Source of the DNA: Microbulbifer taiwanensis
Lineage (GTDB): Bacteria > Pseudomonadota > Gammaproteobacteria > Pseudomonadales > Cellvibrionaceae
Length of the DNA stretch: 36,261 nt
Direction: 5' to 3'
Assembly (NCBI RefSeq): GCF_014904815.1
Contig: NZ_JACZFR010000027.1
Span: forward strand, 1 to 36,261
Shown: positions 26,607 to 34,494 of the stretch, one piece after another
How the letters are laid out: each line of letters starts with the position of its first letter
Position numbering within the stretch: the first letter of the stretch is position 1
Notes under the pieces: model-generated
Databases searched by the model: none
Seen by the model: the letters and a program-made list of their open reading frames with translations, nothing else
Told to the model about the DNA's origin: nothing
Translations under genes and position numbers: made by a program

Positions 26607-27470
26607 TCAGGAAGAGGACTTGACCTGCGCTGCCACTTCCGCGGCGAAGTCCACCTCTTCTTTCTCGATACCTTCACCCACTTCAAAGCGGACAAAAGAA
26701 ACCACGTCTGCACCGCCATCCTTGACCAGCTTGCCGACAGTCACGTCCGGGTTCTTGACGAAAGGCTGTTCCACCAGGCTGTTTTCCTTCAGGAACTTCT
26801 TGATGCGGCCGCCCATCATCTTCTCGACGATCTCGGCAGGCTTGCCTTCCATATCCGGCTGCGCCTTGATGATTTCCTTTTCCTTCTCCAGCAGGTCGGC
26901 CGGCATATCTTCCGGCTTGTTGACCTGCGGATTGACCGCGGTCACGTGCATGGCCACGTCTTTGGCCAGCTCGGATTCGGCACCGCTCAGGGCAACGATC
27001 GCGGCAATGCGGTTGTTGGAGTGTACGTAGGCACCAACCACCGGCGCTTCCACCAGTTGGATGCGGCGCACACCGATGTTCTCGCCGATTTTTTGCACCA
27101 ACGCTTCACGGGCGTTTTCCAGCTCGCCTTCCATCAGCGCAGCCACGTCCTGCTGGCGATCGGCAAAGGCTTTTTCGACAACCTTGGTCACGAACGCCTG
27201 AAAGTTGTCGTCGCGAGCGACGAAGTCGGTTTCGGAATTGACTTCAACCAGCACGCCGTAGCTGCCGTCATCGGCCACTTTTGCCGCAACAACGCCGTCG
27301 GCGGCGGTGCGGCCAGCCTTCTTGGCCGCTTTCAGGCCAGAGGCTTTGCGCAGATCTTCGATCGCTTTCTCGATATCGCCGTCCGCCGCGGTCAGTGCCT
27401 TCTTGCACTCCATCATCGGCAGGCCAGTGCGCTCGCGCAGTTCTTTTACCATAGACGCGGTAATCGCCAT
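26607..27470 (-). CDS. tsf: Elongation factor Ts
   Basis: EF-Ts is the GDP/GTP exchange factor of EF-Tu. The 287-residue protein starts with the UBA-like N-terminal domain [20 protein letters not shown] followed by ECKKAL, the Tu-binding motif. The core contains [16 protein letters not shown], which contacts EF-Tu, and [13 protein letters not shown]. The C-terminal part includes [20 protein letters not shown] at 27470 has GAGGA about 8 bases upstream. It follows rpsB with a terminator-like attenuator between them, as in E. coli. Confidence 0.97.
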   Translation of the reverse strand: MAITASMVKELRERTGLPMMECKKALTAADGDIEKAIEDLRKASGLKAAKKAGRTAADGVVAAKVADDGSYGVLVEVNSETDFVARDDNFQAFVTKVVEKAFADRQQDVAALMEGELENAREALVQKIGENIGVRRIQLVEAPVVGAYVHSNNRIAAIVALSGAESELAKDVAMHVTAVNPQVNKPEDMPADLLEKEKEIIKAQPDMEGKPAEIVEKMMGGRIKKFLKENSLVEQPFVKNPDVTVGKLVKDGGADVVSFVRFEVGEGIEKEEVDFAAEVAAQVKSSS

Positions 27471-27506
27471 GATTCAATCCTCGGGGTTCTATCACTAGGA
27501 AATTAG

Positions 27507-27537
27507 AAAAAAGGGGCCGATTGTGGGGCCCCCTTTT
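27507..27537 (-). terminator. Attenuator/terminator between rpsB and tsf
   Basis: On the minus strand AAAAGGGG(G)CC and GGCCCCTTTT form a stem with one bulged G around a loop of about 8 bases, followed by a T-rich tract (TTTTTTCTAATTT). It lies 36 bases before tsf and probably terminates a fraction of transcripts, setting the S2 to EF-Ts ratio. A second stem, TGTAAC/GTTACA (27552-27571), stands just upstream. Confidence 0.75.
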
Positions 27538-27606
27538 CGAGTTCGCAGGAGTGTAACGACTCTGTGTTACATCCCTGCGCCTCTGTTACGTCACTGTGCG
27601 ACTCAA

Positions 27607-28356
27607 TCAGGAGTCAGCAGCGGCCTCGTCGTCGCTCGCCTCGACGTACTCATTCTTGGCCGCGCTGCCGCCGGCCTCAGCGGCGCCGGCAATCACGGCG
27701 TCCGCCACAGCGGTGGGGGACAGCTTGATGGCGCGGATGGCCTCGTCGTTGCCGGGGGGAACAAAGGCAACGCCAGCCGGATCGCTGTTGGTGTCGACCA
27801 CTCCGATCACCGGGATACCCAGCTTATTGGCTTCCTGGATAGCGATGCGCTCGTGCTCTACGTCGATCACGAACAGCGCATCCGGCAGGCCAGCCATGTC
27901 CTTGATACCACCGATGGAGCGCTCGAGCTTCTCCATGGTGCGAGTGCGCATCAGCGCCTCTTTCTTGGTCAGCTTCTCGAAGGTGCCGTCCTGGGACTGG
28001 ATTTCCAGATCGCGGAAACGCTTGATGGAAGCGCGGATGGTCTTGTAGTTGGTGAGCATGCCACCCAGCCAGCGGTTGCTGACGTAGGGCTGGCCTGCGC
28101 GCTCAGCCTGCTCCTTGATGGATTTCTGCGCGGCGCGCTTGGTGCCGACGAACAGAATCTTCTTCTTCTGGGCAGCCATCCCCTTGATCACCTGCAGGGC
28201 TTCGTTGAAAGCCGGTACAGTGTGCTCCAGGTTGATGATGTGAATCTTGTTGCGGGCGCCAAAGATGAATTCGCCCATCTTCGGGTTCCAGTAGCGGGTC
28301 TGGTGGCCAAAATGGACACCAGCCTGCAGCATATCGCGCATGCTGACTTGCGGCAT
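27607..28356 (-). CDS. rpsB: 30S ribosomal protein S2
   Basis: S2 joins the 30S subunit late, near the head-body hinge, and depends on S1 interaction. The 249-residue product (E. coli 241) begins [20 protein letters not shown] and contains [59 protein letters not shown] and [12 protein letters not shown], all S2 hallmarks. The C-terminus is an acidic, alanine-rich extension ([12 protein letters not shown]). ATG at 28356 has GAGG about 8 bases upstream. It heads the long minus-strand cluster. Confidence 0.98.
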   Translation of the reverse strand: MPQVSMRDMLQAGVHFGHQTRYWNPKMGEFIFGARNKIHIINLEHTVPAFNEALQVIKGMAAQKKKILFVGTKRAAQKSIKEQAERAGQPYVSNRWLGGMLTNYKTIRASIKRFRDLEIQSQDGTFEKLTKKEALMRTRTMEKLERSIGGIKDMAGLPDALFVIDVEHERIAIQEANKLGIPVIGVVDTNSDPAGVAFVPPGNDEAIRAIKLSPTAVADAVIAGAAEAGGSAAKNEYVEASDDEAAADS

Positions 28357-28377
28357 AAGTAAAACCTCAATTTTTAC

Positions 28378-28424
28378 GGGTTAGTCCTCCACGCATCCCA
28401 TGCATCAACCTCCAGGAGGCACCC
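28378..28424 (-). promoter_or_regulatory. Probable rpsB leader RNA (S2 autoregulation)
   Basis: Three nested stems are visible just before the rpsB ribosome binding site: GGGT/ACCC (28378-28381 with 28421-28424) encloses CCTCC/GGAGG (28409-28419) and ATGCAT/ATGCGT (28391-28405). In gammaproteobacteria rpsB carries a conserved leader through which S2 represses its own synthesis. Position and nested architecture fit that element, but I could not check it against the family alignment. Confidence 0.5.
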
Positions 28425-28488
28425 AGACACATGTGCCGACGCGTGTGCGGCATTGGTTTCGCTCCGGTCCAGGCCCGAAGCGGCGCGC

Positions 28489-28498
28489 TTTATACCAT
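28489..28498 (-). promoter_or_regulatory. Extended -10 promoter for rpsB
   Basis: On the minus strand TGGTATAAA is an extended -10 (TGnTATAAA), immediately followed by a GC-rich discriminator (GCGCGCC). That combination is typical of stringently controlled ribosomal promoters. The -35 region is poor, as often with extended -10 promoters. Predicted start near 28482 leaves a leader of about 125 bases holding the structured rpsB element. Confidence 0.5.
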
Positions 28499-28625
28499 AA
28501 ACAGGCCCCGCTCTGGAAGAGCCCACCCCGAATCCGGGCAGAGATTGTGACGCTCCTGCTGTCGGTGGCGTGAATCCGGCAATGGGGGAACTCCCGCCCC
28601 GATCGCCCACAGTCGCCCAATCCGC

Positions 28626-28631
28626 TACAAT
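28626..28631 (+). promoter_or_regulatory. Candidate -10 element for map
   Basis: TACAAT (five of six consensus) lies 52 bases before the map start and is followed by a GC-rich discriminator (GGCGCGCC). The -35 region has no good hexamer. Confidence 0.38.
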
Positions 28632-28682
28632 GGCGCGCCTCGCGGGCAGGGCCCGCCGCCAAGTAACTACCTAGGGATACGC

Positions 28683-29453
28683 ATGACCTCAGCCATCAAG
28701 ACACCGGAACAGATCGCCAAGATGCGCACTGCGGGCCGCCTGGCCGCGGAAGTACTGGAAATGATAGGCGAATATGTGGTTCCCGGCGTCACCACCGAAG
28801 AGCTGGATCGGCGCTGTCACGACCATATAGTCAATGTGCAGAAGGCCATCCCCGCCTGCCTCGGCTATCGCGGCTTCCCCAAATCCATCTGCACCTCGGT
28901 CAATGAAGTGGTCTGCCACGGCATTCCGTCCGAGAGCAAGACCCTGAAGAAGGGCGACATCATCAATATCGATGTCACCGTGATCAAGGATGGCTGGTAC
29001 GGCGACACCAGCAAGATGTACTTCGTCGGCAAGCCGGCCCCCCACGCCGAGCGGCTGGTCAAGGTGACCCAGGAGTGTCTCTACAAGGCCATCGAAATCG
29101 TGCGCCCGGGCACCAGCCTCGGCGATATCGGCCACGTGATCCAGGAGCACGCGGAGAAAAACTACTACTCGGTGGTCCGCGACTTCTGCGGCCACGGCAT
29201 CGGCGACGTCTTCCACGAAGACCCACAGGTACTCCACTACGGTAAGCCCGGCACCGGCGATGTTTTGAAAGAAGGCATGACTTTCACCATCGAGCCGATG
29301 ATCAACGCCGGCAAGGCTGCCACCCGCGTCCTCGGCGACGGCTGGACCGCCGTCACCAAGGACCGCCGCCTGTCGGCGCAGTGGGAGCACACCATGGTGG
29401 TGACCGGAAACGGAGTGGAAGTGCTGACAGCACGCAGTGAAGAGAGTTTTTAA
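28683..29453 (+). CDS. map: Methionine aminopeptidase, type I
   Basis: Map removes the initiator methionine from nascent proteins. The 256-residue protein has the pita-bread fold with the full metal-ligand set: D97 (NIDVTV), D108 (YGDTSKMYF), H171 (CGHGIGDVFHEDP), E204 (FTIEPMIN) and E235 (AQWEHTMVV), plus substrate-binding H79 (VCHGIPSE). There is no N-terminal zinc-finger extension, so it is type Ia. ATG at 28683 has AGGGA 7 bases upstream. It is divergent from rpsB, the usual arrangement in gammaproteobacteria. A complex palindromic element fills the spacer between map and glnD. Confidence 0.97.
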   Translation: MTSAIKTPEQIAKMRTAGRLAAEVLEMIGEYVVPGVTTEELDRRCHDHIVNVQKAIPACLGYRGFPKSICTSVNEVVCHGIPSESKTLKKGDIINIDVTVIKDGWYGDTSKMYFVGKPAPHAERLVKVTQECLYKAIEIVRPGTSLGDIGHVIQEHAEKNYYSVVRDFCGHGIGDVFHEDPQVLHYGKPGTGDVLKEGMTFTIEPMINAGKAATRVLGDGWTAVTKDRRLSAQWEHTMVVTGNGVEVLTARSEESF

Positions 29454-29522
29454 GGCTCGGGGCCTGTGTTCAGGCTCCTGCGGCCCAGACTCCAAAAGAA
29501 TATCGATACTTGAATTGAAGAT

Positions 29523-29663
29523 CATGTTGCCGGGGACCTTTACGGGACTGTCGGCCGGAGTGGCCGGAGGCGCCGTGAATGCTTGGAGCGGCCGGGTAGC
29601 CCGGCCGGCAAGCCTACAGGGATGGATTCACCGCGTGCCCCGGGAAAGGTCCCCGGCAGCATG
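29523..29663. repeat. 141-bp nested palindromic element after map
   Basis: Three concentric pairings are visible. The outer arms (29523-29541 with 29645-29663) match over 19 bases with one T/G pairing; their core TGCCGGGGACCTTT/AAAGGTCCCCGGCA is perfect. The middle arms pair GTGAAT (29575-29580) with ATTCAC (29626-29631), and GCTTG with CAAGC. The innermost is CGGCCGGG-TAG-CCCGGCCG (29589-29607). It encodes no credible protein. It resembles the element at 35942-36090 and has a degenerate copy of the GCCTACAGG tail, so it belongs to a dispersed intergenic repeat family, perhaps a non-autonomous mobile element. Confidence 0.75.
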
Positions 29664-29722
29664 ACCGCCACCGACTAGCCTCACGGGCACAATGGGCCAA
29701 CCCAAGCCCAAACGGATACAAG

Positions 29723-32446
29723 ATGCAGCCGGCCAATATCCCCTACTTCGAACGCCCCCTGTTCTTCTTTGAACAGGCCCGCTTCCGCAAGGCCCTGGCA
29801 GAGGGTGCCAAGCCGCCGTTGGAGATATTCAAGGACGCCATCGGCGGCGCCGACAACCAGATGGCCGAGCGCTTCCGCGAGGGCGAGGACGTGCGCACCC
29901 TGGTGCACGAGCGCGCCCTGTTCATCGACTGCCTGCTGCACTACGCCTGGCACCAGTACGACTGGCCTGCTGGTATCAGCCTGCTGGCAGTGGGCGGTTA
30001 CGGTCGCGGCGAGCTGCACCCCCATTCGGACATCGACCTGCTGATACTGACCCGTGACGGCAGCGCCCCGGACACCGTCGACAATATCGAGCGCCTGGTG
30101 GCCTTCCTCTGGGATCTGGGCCTGGATATCGGCCACTCGGTGCGCACCATCGACCACTGCCTGGAACTGGCCGCCGAAGACATCACCGTGGCCACCAACC
30201 TGATGGAGTGCCGCACCGTCGTCGGCGACGACGGGCTGCGAGCGCAACTGGCCGAACGCATCACTCCCGACAAGCTGTGGCCGGCGGAGGAATTCTTTAC
30301 CGCCAAGTACGCCGAGCAGCGCGAGCGCCACAGCAAGCAGCAGGCCGCCGAATACATTCTCGAACCCAATATCAAGAACGCCCCCGGAGGCCTGCGCGAT
30401 ATCCAGACCATCGGCTGGGTGGCCAAGCGCTACTTCAAGGTGCGCACCCTCAAGCAGCTGCAGGGCAAGGGCTTCTTCACCGAGGAGGAGTTCGCGATAC
30501 TGCAGTCCGGCGAGGACTTCCTGTGGCGGGTGCGCTACGGCCTGCACCTGCTTGCCGGGCGCCCGGAAGAGCGACTGCTGTTCGACTACCAGCGCGAACT
30601 GGCGAAACAGTTCGGCTATGTGGACAGTGACACCCAGCTCGCCGTCGAGCAGTTCATGCACAACTACTACCGCATAGTGATGGCGCTGCGTGAACTGAAT
30701 GACGTGCTGCTGCAATTCCTCGACGAGGCCATACTGCAGCGCGGCAAGCGCCAGTCGGTCACCCCGATCAACGAGCGCTTCCAACTGCGCGACAACACCA
30801 TCGAAGTGACCCAGACCCGCGTCTTTGTCGAACAGCCATCGGCACTGTTGGAAATCTTCGTGCTGATGGCGGAGAACCCCGAGATCGAGGGCGTGCGCGC
30901 GGCCACCATCCGCCTGATACGCGAGCAGCGCCACCTGATCGACGACAGGTTCCGCGAAGACCCGCGCAATGCGGAGCTGTTTATGCAGCTGCTGCGCTCG
31001 CCCCGCGGCCTGTCAACCCAGCTGTCGCGCATGACCCGCTACGGCATCCTCGGCCGCTACCTGCCGGAATTCGGCCGCGTCACCGGGCAGATGCAGCACG
31101 ACCTCTTCCATATCTACACAGTGGACGCGCACACACTGCAGGTAGTGCGCAATATGCGCAGCTTCCGCAGCCCCGAGGCCTGGCAGGTACACCCCATCGC
31201 CGCCGAGATACTGTCGCGTCTGCGCAAGCCGGAGCTGCTGTATATCGCCGGCCTCTACCACGATATCGCCAAGGGCCGCGGCGGCGACCACTCCAAGCTG
31301 GGCGTGATCGACGCCGACGCCTTCTGCCGCCGTCACCAGCTGCCCGCCCGCGACCGGCGCCTGGTGTGCTGGCTGGTGGAGAAGCACCTGCTGATGAGCC
31401 AGGTATCGCAGAAGCAGGACATCACCGACCCGGATGTGGTGCACGAATTCGCCCAGACCTGCGGCGACCGCGAGCACCTGGACTACCTCTATGCGCTCAC
31501 GGTCGCGGACATCAACGCCACCAACCCGGAACTGTGGAACAGCTGGCGCGCCAGCCTGATGCGCCAGCTCTACCAGGCCACCCGCCGCGCCCTGCGCCGC
31601 GGCCTGGAAAACCCGATAGATCGCGAGGAAATCATCGAGGAGACGCGGGCGCAGGCGCGCAATATGCTGCGCGCTATGGGCCTGCCGATGGCCTCGGTGG
31701 AGAATATCTGGGCGCAGATGGGTGACGACTACTTCGTGCGCGAGAGCGCCGACAACATCACCTGGCACACGGCCGCCATTCACCAATTGCACAGCAACGG
31801 TGACAAACGCGAGCAGAGCGACACCCTGGTGCTGACCCGCAACTCCGGCCCCGGCGAGCACGACGGCGCCACCGAAGTGTTCGTCTACACCCCGGACAGG
31901 GCCAACGTCTTCGCCGCCGTGGTCACCGGCCTCGATATGCTCAACCTGAATATCCACGACGCGCGTCTGTACAACTCCGCCTCCGGTTACACATTGGACA
32001 CCTTCTACGTGCTGGACGAGTCCGGCCAGCCGCTGCTGGACGAACCCCACCGCCTCGAACAGATCCGCAATACCCTGCAGCAGGAGCTGGCGCTGGTGGA
32101 GGACTACTCCAAGGTGATCCAGCGGCGGACACCCAGGCGCCTGAAGATGTTCGAGCTTGAGAGCCGCGCACACCTCTCCACCGATTCCGGCGATCACTAC
32201 AGCACACTGGAAATCACCTGCGCCGACAGACCCGGCCTGCTGGCGCGCATAGCGCGCATCTTTATCGCCCACGACCTGCGCCTGCACAACGCCAAAATCT
32301 CCACCCTCGGCGAGCGGGTCGAGGATATTTTCCATATAACGGATGCCACCGGGCAGCCTCTGCTGGACGAGGCTGCCAATCGGGAACTGGAAGAGGCCAT
32401 CTGTCGAGAACTGGACGCCCACCAGGTCAGGCACCAGCAGCAGTGA
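29723..32446 (+). CDS. glnD: Bifunctional uridylyltransferase/uridylyl-removing enzyme
   Basis: GlnD is the primary nitrogen sensor: it uridylylates PII proteins when glutamine is low and removes UMP when glutamine is high. The 907-residue protein (E. coli 890) has the nucleotidyltransferase motif GGYGRGELHPHSDIDLLIL (91-109), a linker helical domain, the HD hydrolase site YHDIAKGRGGDHS (about 511-523), and two C-terminal ACT domains (about 715-790, VYTPDRANVFAAVVTGLDML; and 826-900, ITCADRPGLLARIARIF) that bind glutamine. ATG at 29723 has a GGA-type site upstream. dapC follows 56 bases later, an association also found in Pseudomonas. Confidence 0.97.
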   Translation: MQPANIPYFERPLFFFEQARFRKALAEGAKPPLEIFKDAIGGADNQMAERFREGEDVRTLVHERALFIDCLLHYAWHQYDWPAGISLLAVGGYGRGELHPHSDIDLLILTRDGSAPDTVDNIERLVAFLWDLGLDIGHSVRTIDHCLELAAEDITVATNLMECRTVVGDDGLRAQLAERITPDKLWPAEEFFTAKYAEQRERHSKQQAAEYILEPNIKNAPGGLRDIQTIGWVAKRYFKVRTLKQLQGKGFFTEEEFAILQSGEDFLWRVRYGLHLLAGRPEERLLFDYQRELAKQFGYVDSDTQLAVEQFMHNYYRIVMALRELNDVLLQFLDEAILQRGKRQSVTPINERFQLRDNTIEVTQTRVFVEQPSALLEIFVLMAENPEIEGVRAATIRLIREQRHLIDDRFREDPRNAELFMQLLRSPRGLSTQLSRMTRYGILGRYLPEFGRVTGQMQHDLFHIYTVDAHTLQVVRNMRSFRSPEAWQVHPIAAEILSRLRKPELLYIAGLYHDIAKGRGGDHSKLGVIDADAFCRRHQLPARDRRLVCWLVEKHLLMSQVSQKQDITDPDVVHEFAQTCGDREHLDYLYALTVADINATNPELWNSWRASLMRQLYQATRRALRRGLENPIDREEIIEETRAQARNMLRAMGLPMASVENIWAQMGDDYFVRESADNITWHTAAIHQLHSNGDKREQSDTLVLTRNSGPGEHDGATEVFVYTPDRANVFAAVVTGLDMLNLNIHDARLYNSASGYTLDTFYVLDESGQPLLDEPHRLEQIRNTLQQELALVEDYSKVIQRRTPRRLKMFELESRAHLSTDSGDHYSTLEITCADRPGLLARIARIFIAHDLRLHNAKISTLGERVEDIFHITDATGQPLLDEAANRELEEAICRELDAHQVRHQQQ

Positions 32447-32459
32447 CAAAAAATAGCGT

Positions 32460-32498
32460 CCCTCCCCCGCTTGCGGGAGAGGGGCTGGGGGAGAGGGA
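32460..32498 (+). repeat. CCCTCTCCC-type palindromic repeat carrying the dapC ribosome binding site
   Basis: The glnD-dapC spacer is mostly the common bacterial C/G-rich repeat: CTCCCCCGC-TT-GCGGGAGAG (32462-32481) followed by GGGCTGGGGGAGAGGGA. The final GGAGAGGGA (about 32489-32498) lies 4-5 bases before the dapC ATG at 32503 and is the only Shine-Dalgarno sequence available, so the repeat appears to supply it. Confidence 0.6.
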
Positions 32499-32502
32499 AT
32501 AA

Positions 32503-33675
32503 ATGAACCCGAATATCGAAAAATTACAGCCGTATCCGTTCACCAAACTGGCCACGCTAAAAAAAGATCTGGTGCCCGTGGACAAGCCCCATATCGCCCT
32601 GTCCATCGGTGAGCCCAAACACACGCCACCGGCATTCGTGCGTGACGAGCTGATCGAAAACCTGGACAAGCTATCCGCCTATCCGGCCACCAAGGGCATA
32701 GATCTGCTGCGCGAGTCCATTGCCCGATGGCTGTGCCAGCGCTTCCAGCTGCAGAAGCTGTGCGCCGACAGCCAGGTGCTGCCGGTCAATGGCACCCGCG
32801 AGGCGCTCTTCGCCTTCGCCCAGGCGATGGTGTCGCCGGGCACAAAAGTGCTGATGCCGAATCCCTTCTACCAGATCTACGAGGGCGCCGCCCTGCTCGC
32901 CGGTGCCAGCCCGCACTTTATCAACTGCACTGCGGATACCGGTTTCAAACCGGACTTCGCATCAGTGTCGGAGCAGACGTGGCGCGACTGCGAGTTGCTG
33001 TATATCTGCACCCCAGGCAACCCGACCGGTGCTCTGCTGGGCGCGGAGGATCTCAGGGAACTGATCGAACTGGCGGATCGCTACGATTTTGTCATCGCCT
33101 CCGACGAGTGCTATTCGGAACTCTACTTCGACGAGAAGAGTCCGCCAGTCGGACTGCTGCAGGTGTGCGAACAGATGGGCCGCACGGATTTCGCCCGCTG
33201 CGTGGTGTTCCACAGCCTCTCCAAGCGCTCCAACCTGCCGGGGCTGCGCTCCGGCTTCGTTGCCGGCGATGCGGCGATACTGGAAAAATTCCTGCTCTAC
33301 CGCACCTACCACGGCTGCGCCATGCCGCTGCCGAACCAGTACGCCTCCATCGCCGCCTGGCAGGACGAGCAGCACGTGCGGCATAATCGCGCGCTTTACA
33401 GTGAAAAGTTCGCCGCGGTACTGGAAATTCTCGACGGCTGCCTGGATGTGCAGCAGCCACAGGCGAGCTTTTATTTGTGGCCCAGGGTCGGCGACGGCGA
33501 GCATTTCGCCCGCGAGCTGTTTCGCCAGCAGAATATTACCGTACTGCCCGGCGCCTTCCTCGCCCGCGAGGCGGACGGCATCAACCCCGGGCGCGAGTAT
33601 GTGCGCATGGCACTGGTGGCGACACTCGATGAGTGTATCGAGGCGGCGAAGCGCATCAGGGAGTTTTGCCGATAG
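32503..33675 (+). CDS. dapC: Succinyldiaminopimelate transaminase
   Basis: DapC is a PLP-dependent class I/II aminotransferase that converts N-succinyl-2-amino-6-ketopimelate to N-succinyl-LL-diaminopimelate, in the succinylase route to lysine and peptidoglycan. The 390-residue protein shows ALSIGEPKHTPPAFV, VNGTREALFAFAQAM, the CTPGNPTGALL cofactor-binding segment, and the PLP lysine K241 in FHSLSKRSNLPGLRSGF. Neighbouring glnD and dapD support the specific assignment rather than a generic aspartate aminotransferase; the Pseudomonas dapC gene is likewise near glnD and dapD. Its ribosome binding site lies within a repeat. Confidence 0.9.
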   Translation: MNPNIEKLQPYPFTKLATLKKDLVPVDKPHIALSIGEPKHTPPAFVRDELIENLDKLSAYPATKGIDLLRESIARWLCQRFQLQKLCADSQVLPVNGTREALFAFAQAMVSPGTKVLMPNPFYQIYEGAALLAGASPHFINCTADTGFKPDFASVSEQTWRDCELLYICTPGNPTGALLGAEDLRELIELADRYDFVIASDECYSELYFDEKSPPVGLLQVCEQMGRTDFARCVVFHSLSKRSNLPGLRSGFVAGDAAILEKFLLYRTYHGCAMPLPNQYASIAAWQDEQHVRHNRALYSEKFAAVLEILDGCLDVQQPQASFYLWPRVGDGEHFARELFRQQNITVLPGAFLAREADGINPGREYVRMALVATLDECIEAAKRIREFCR

Positions 33676-33684
33676 ATACACCTA

Positions 33685-33764
33685 TCGCGGCCATGGGCGG
33701 ATGGCCGCCCCGCCACTCCTGCAAGTCATGAACAAGGCGCTGTAGGAGCGGCCCATGACCGCGA
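33685..33764. repeat. Paired inverted REP elements between dapC and nth
   Basis: Two REP units face each other. The left unit (33685-33723) shares its first 27 bases with the copy at 13696 and ends CTCCTGCA. The right unit (33741-33764) is a shortened inverse copy, TGTAGGAGCGG then CCCATGACCGCGA. The ends TCGCGGCCATGGGC (33685-33698) and GCCCATGACCGCGA (33751-33764) are reverse complements with one mismatch. This is the architecture of a bacterial interspersed mosaic element. Confidence 0.75.
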
Positions 33765-33823
33765 AAAATGCCCATGATCATCGAACTGATTAATCGCTGG
33801 CAAAGACCAACATCAATAAGACA

Positions 33824-34492
33824 ATGGCAGTAAAAAACCTACTCAAAAAAGAAAGGGTCGAGTACATCCTGCACAAGCTGGAAGACCTCTATCCGGAAAC
33901 CCCGGTCCCCCTGGACCACAAGGACCCCTACACCCTGCTGGTCGCGGTGCTGCTGTCCGCCCAGTGTACAGACGAGAGGGTCAACCAGGTCACGCCGTCG
34001 CTGTGGAAGCTCGCGGACACCCCCGCGGATATGGCCAGGGTGCCGGTGGATAAAATCCAACAGGTGATTCGCCCCTGCGGCCTGTCGCCGCAGAAATCCA
34101 GGGCGATCAGCAAGCTGTCGCAGATACTGGTCAACGAGTACCATGGCAGGGTGCCGGAAAACATCGCCGCGCTCGAGACACTACCTGGGGTCGGCCACAA
34201 GACCGCCAGCGTGGTCATGTCCCAGGCCTTCGGTCACCCGGCCTTCCCGGTGGACACCCACATCCATCGCCTGGCACAGCGCTGGGGACTCACCAGCGGC
34301 AAGAATGTGACCCAGACGGAAAAGGACCTGAAACGCCTGTTTCCGCGCGACAAGTGGAACAAGCTGCATTTGCAGATTATTTTCTACGGCCGCGAGTACT
34401 GCTCCGCGCGCGGCTGCGACGGCACTGTGTGCGAGATCTGCACCACCTGCTACCCCAACCGAAAAAACCCGAAGAAAACGAAGAAGGCCTGA
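33824..34492 (+). CDS. nth: Endonuclease III-family DNA glycosylase/AP lyase
   Basis: Endonuclease III removes oxidised pyrimidines and cuts the resulting abasic site. The 222-residue protein has the helix-hairpin-helix LETLPGVGHKTASVVMSQAF with the catalytic lysine K126, and D144 in FPVDTHIHRLAQRW; both active residues are intact. The C-terminal cysteines are C193, C198, C203, C206 and C209 (YCSARGCDGTVCEICTTCYP). The usual [4Fe-4S] pattern C-X6-C-X2-C-X5-C is absent; C-X9-C-X2-C-X2-C is possible. This suggests a divergent Nth subgroup. The stop is 2 bases before the next gene. No strong ribosome binding site precedes ATG 33824. Confidence 0.88.
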   Translation: MAVKNLLKKERVEYILHKLEDLYPETPVPLDHKDPYTLLVAVLLSAQCTDERVNQVTPSLWKLADTPADMARVPVDKIQQVIRPCGLSPQKSRAISKLSQILVNEYHGRVPENIAALETLPGVGHKTASVVMSQAFGHPAFPVDTHIHRLAQRWGLTSGKNVTQTEKDLKRLFPRDKWNKLHLQIIFYGREYCSARGCDGTVCEICTTCYPNRKNPKKTKKA

Positions 34493-34494
34493 TT

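Larger units (their letters stand above)
28357..28682. other. Divergent intergenic region between rpsB and map
   Basis: These 326 bases contain the rpsB leader and promoter on the minus strand and a map promoter candidate on the plus strand. The remaining bases (about 28500-28620) show no recognisable gene or repeat. Confidence 0.6.

Noticed and set aside
29437..29664. Short plus-strand frame after map
   Set aside because: It spans the nested palindrome, starts inside map, and has no protein-like conservation; explained as a repeat.
31013..32449. Minus-strand open frame of about 478 codons opposite glnD
   Set aside because: Shadow of glnD; no domain and no start signal.
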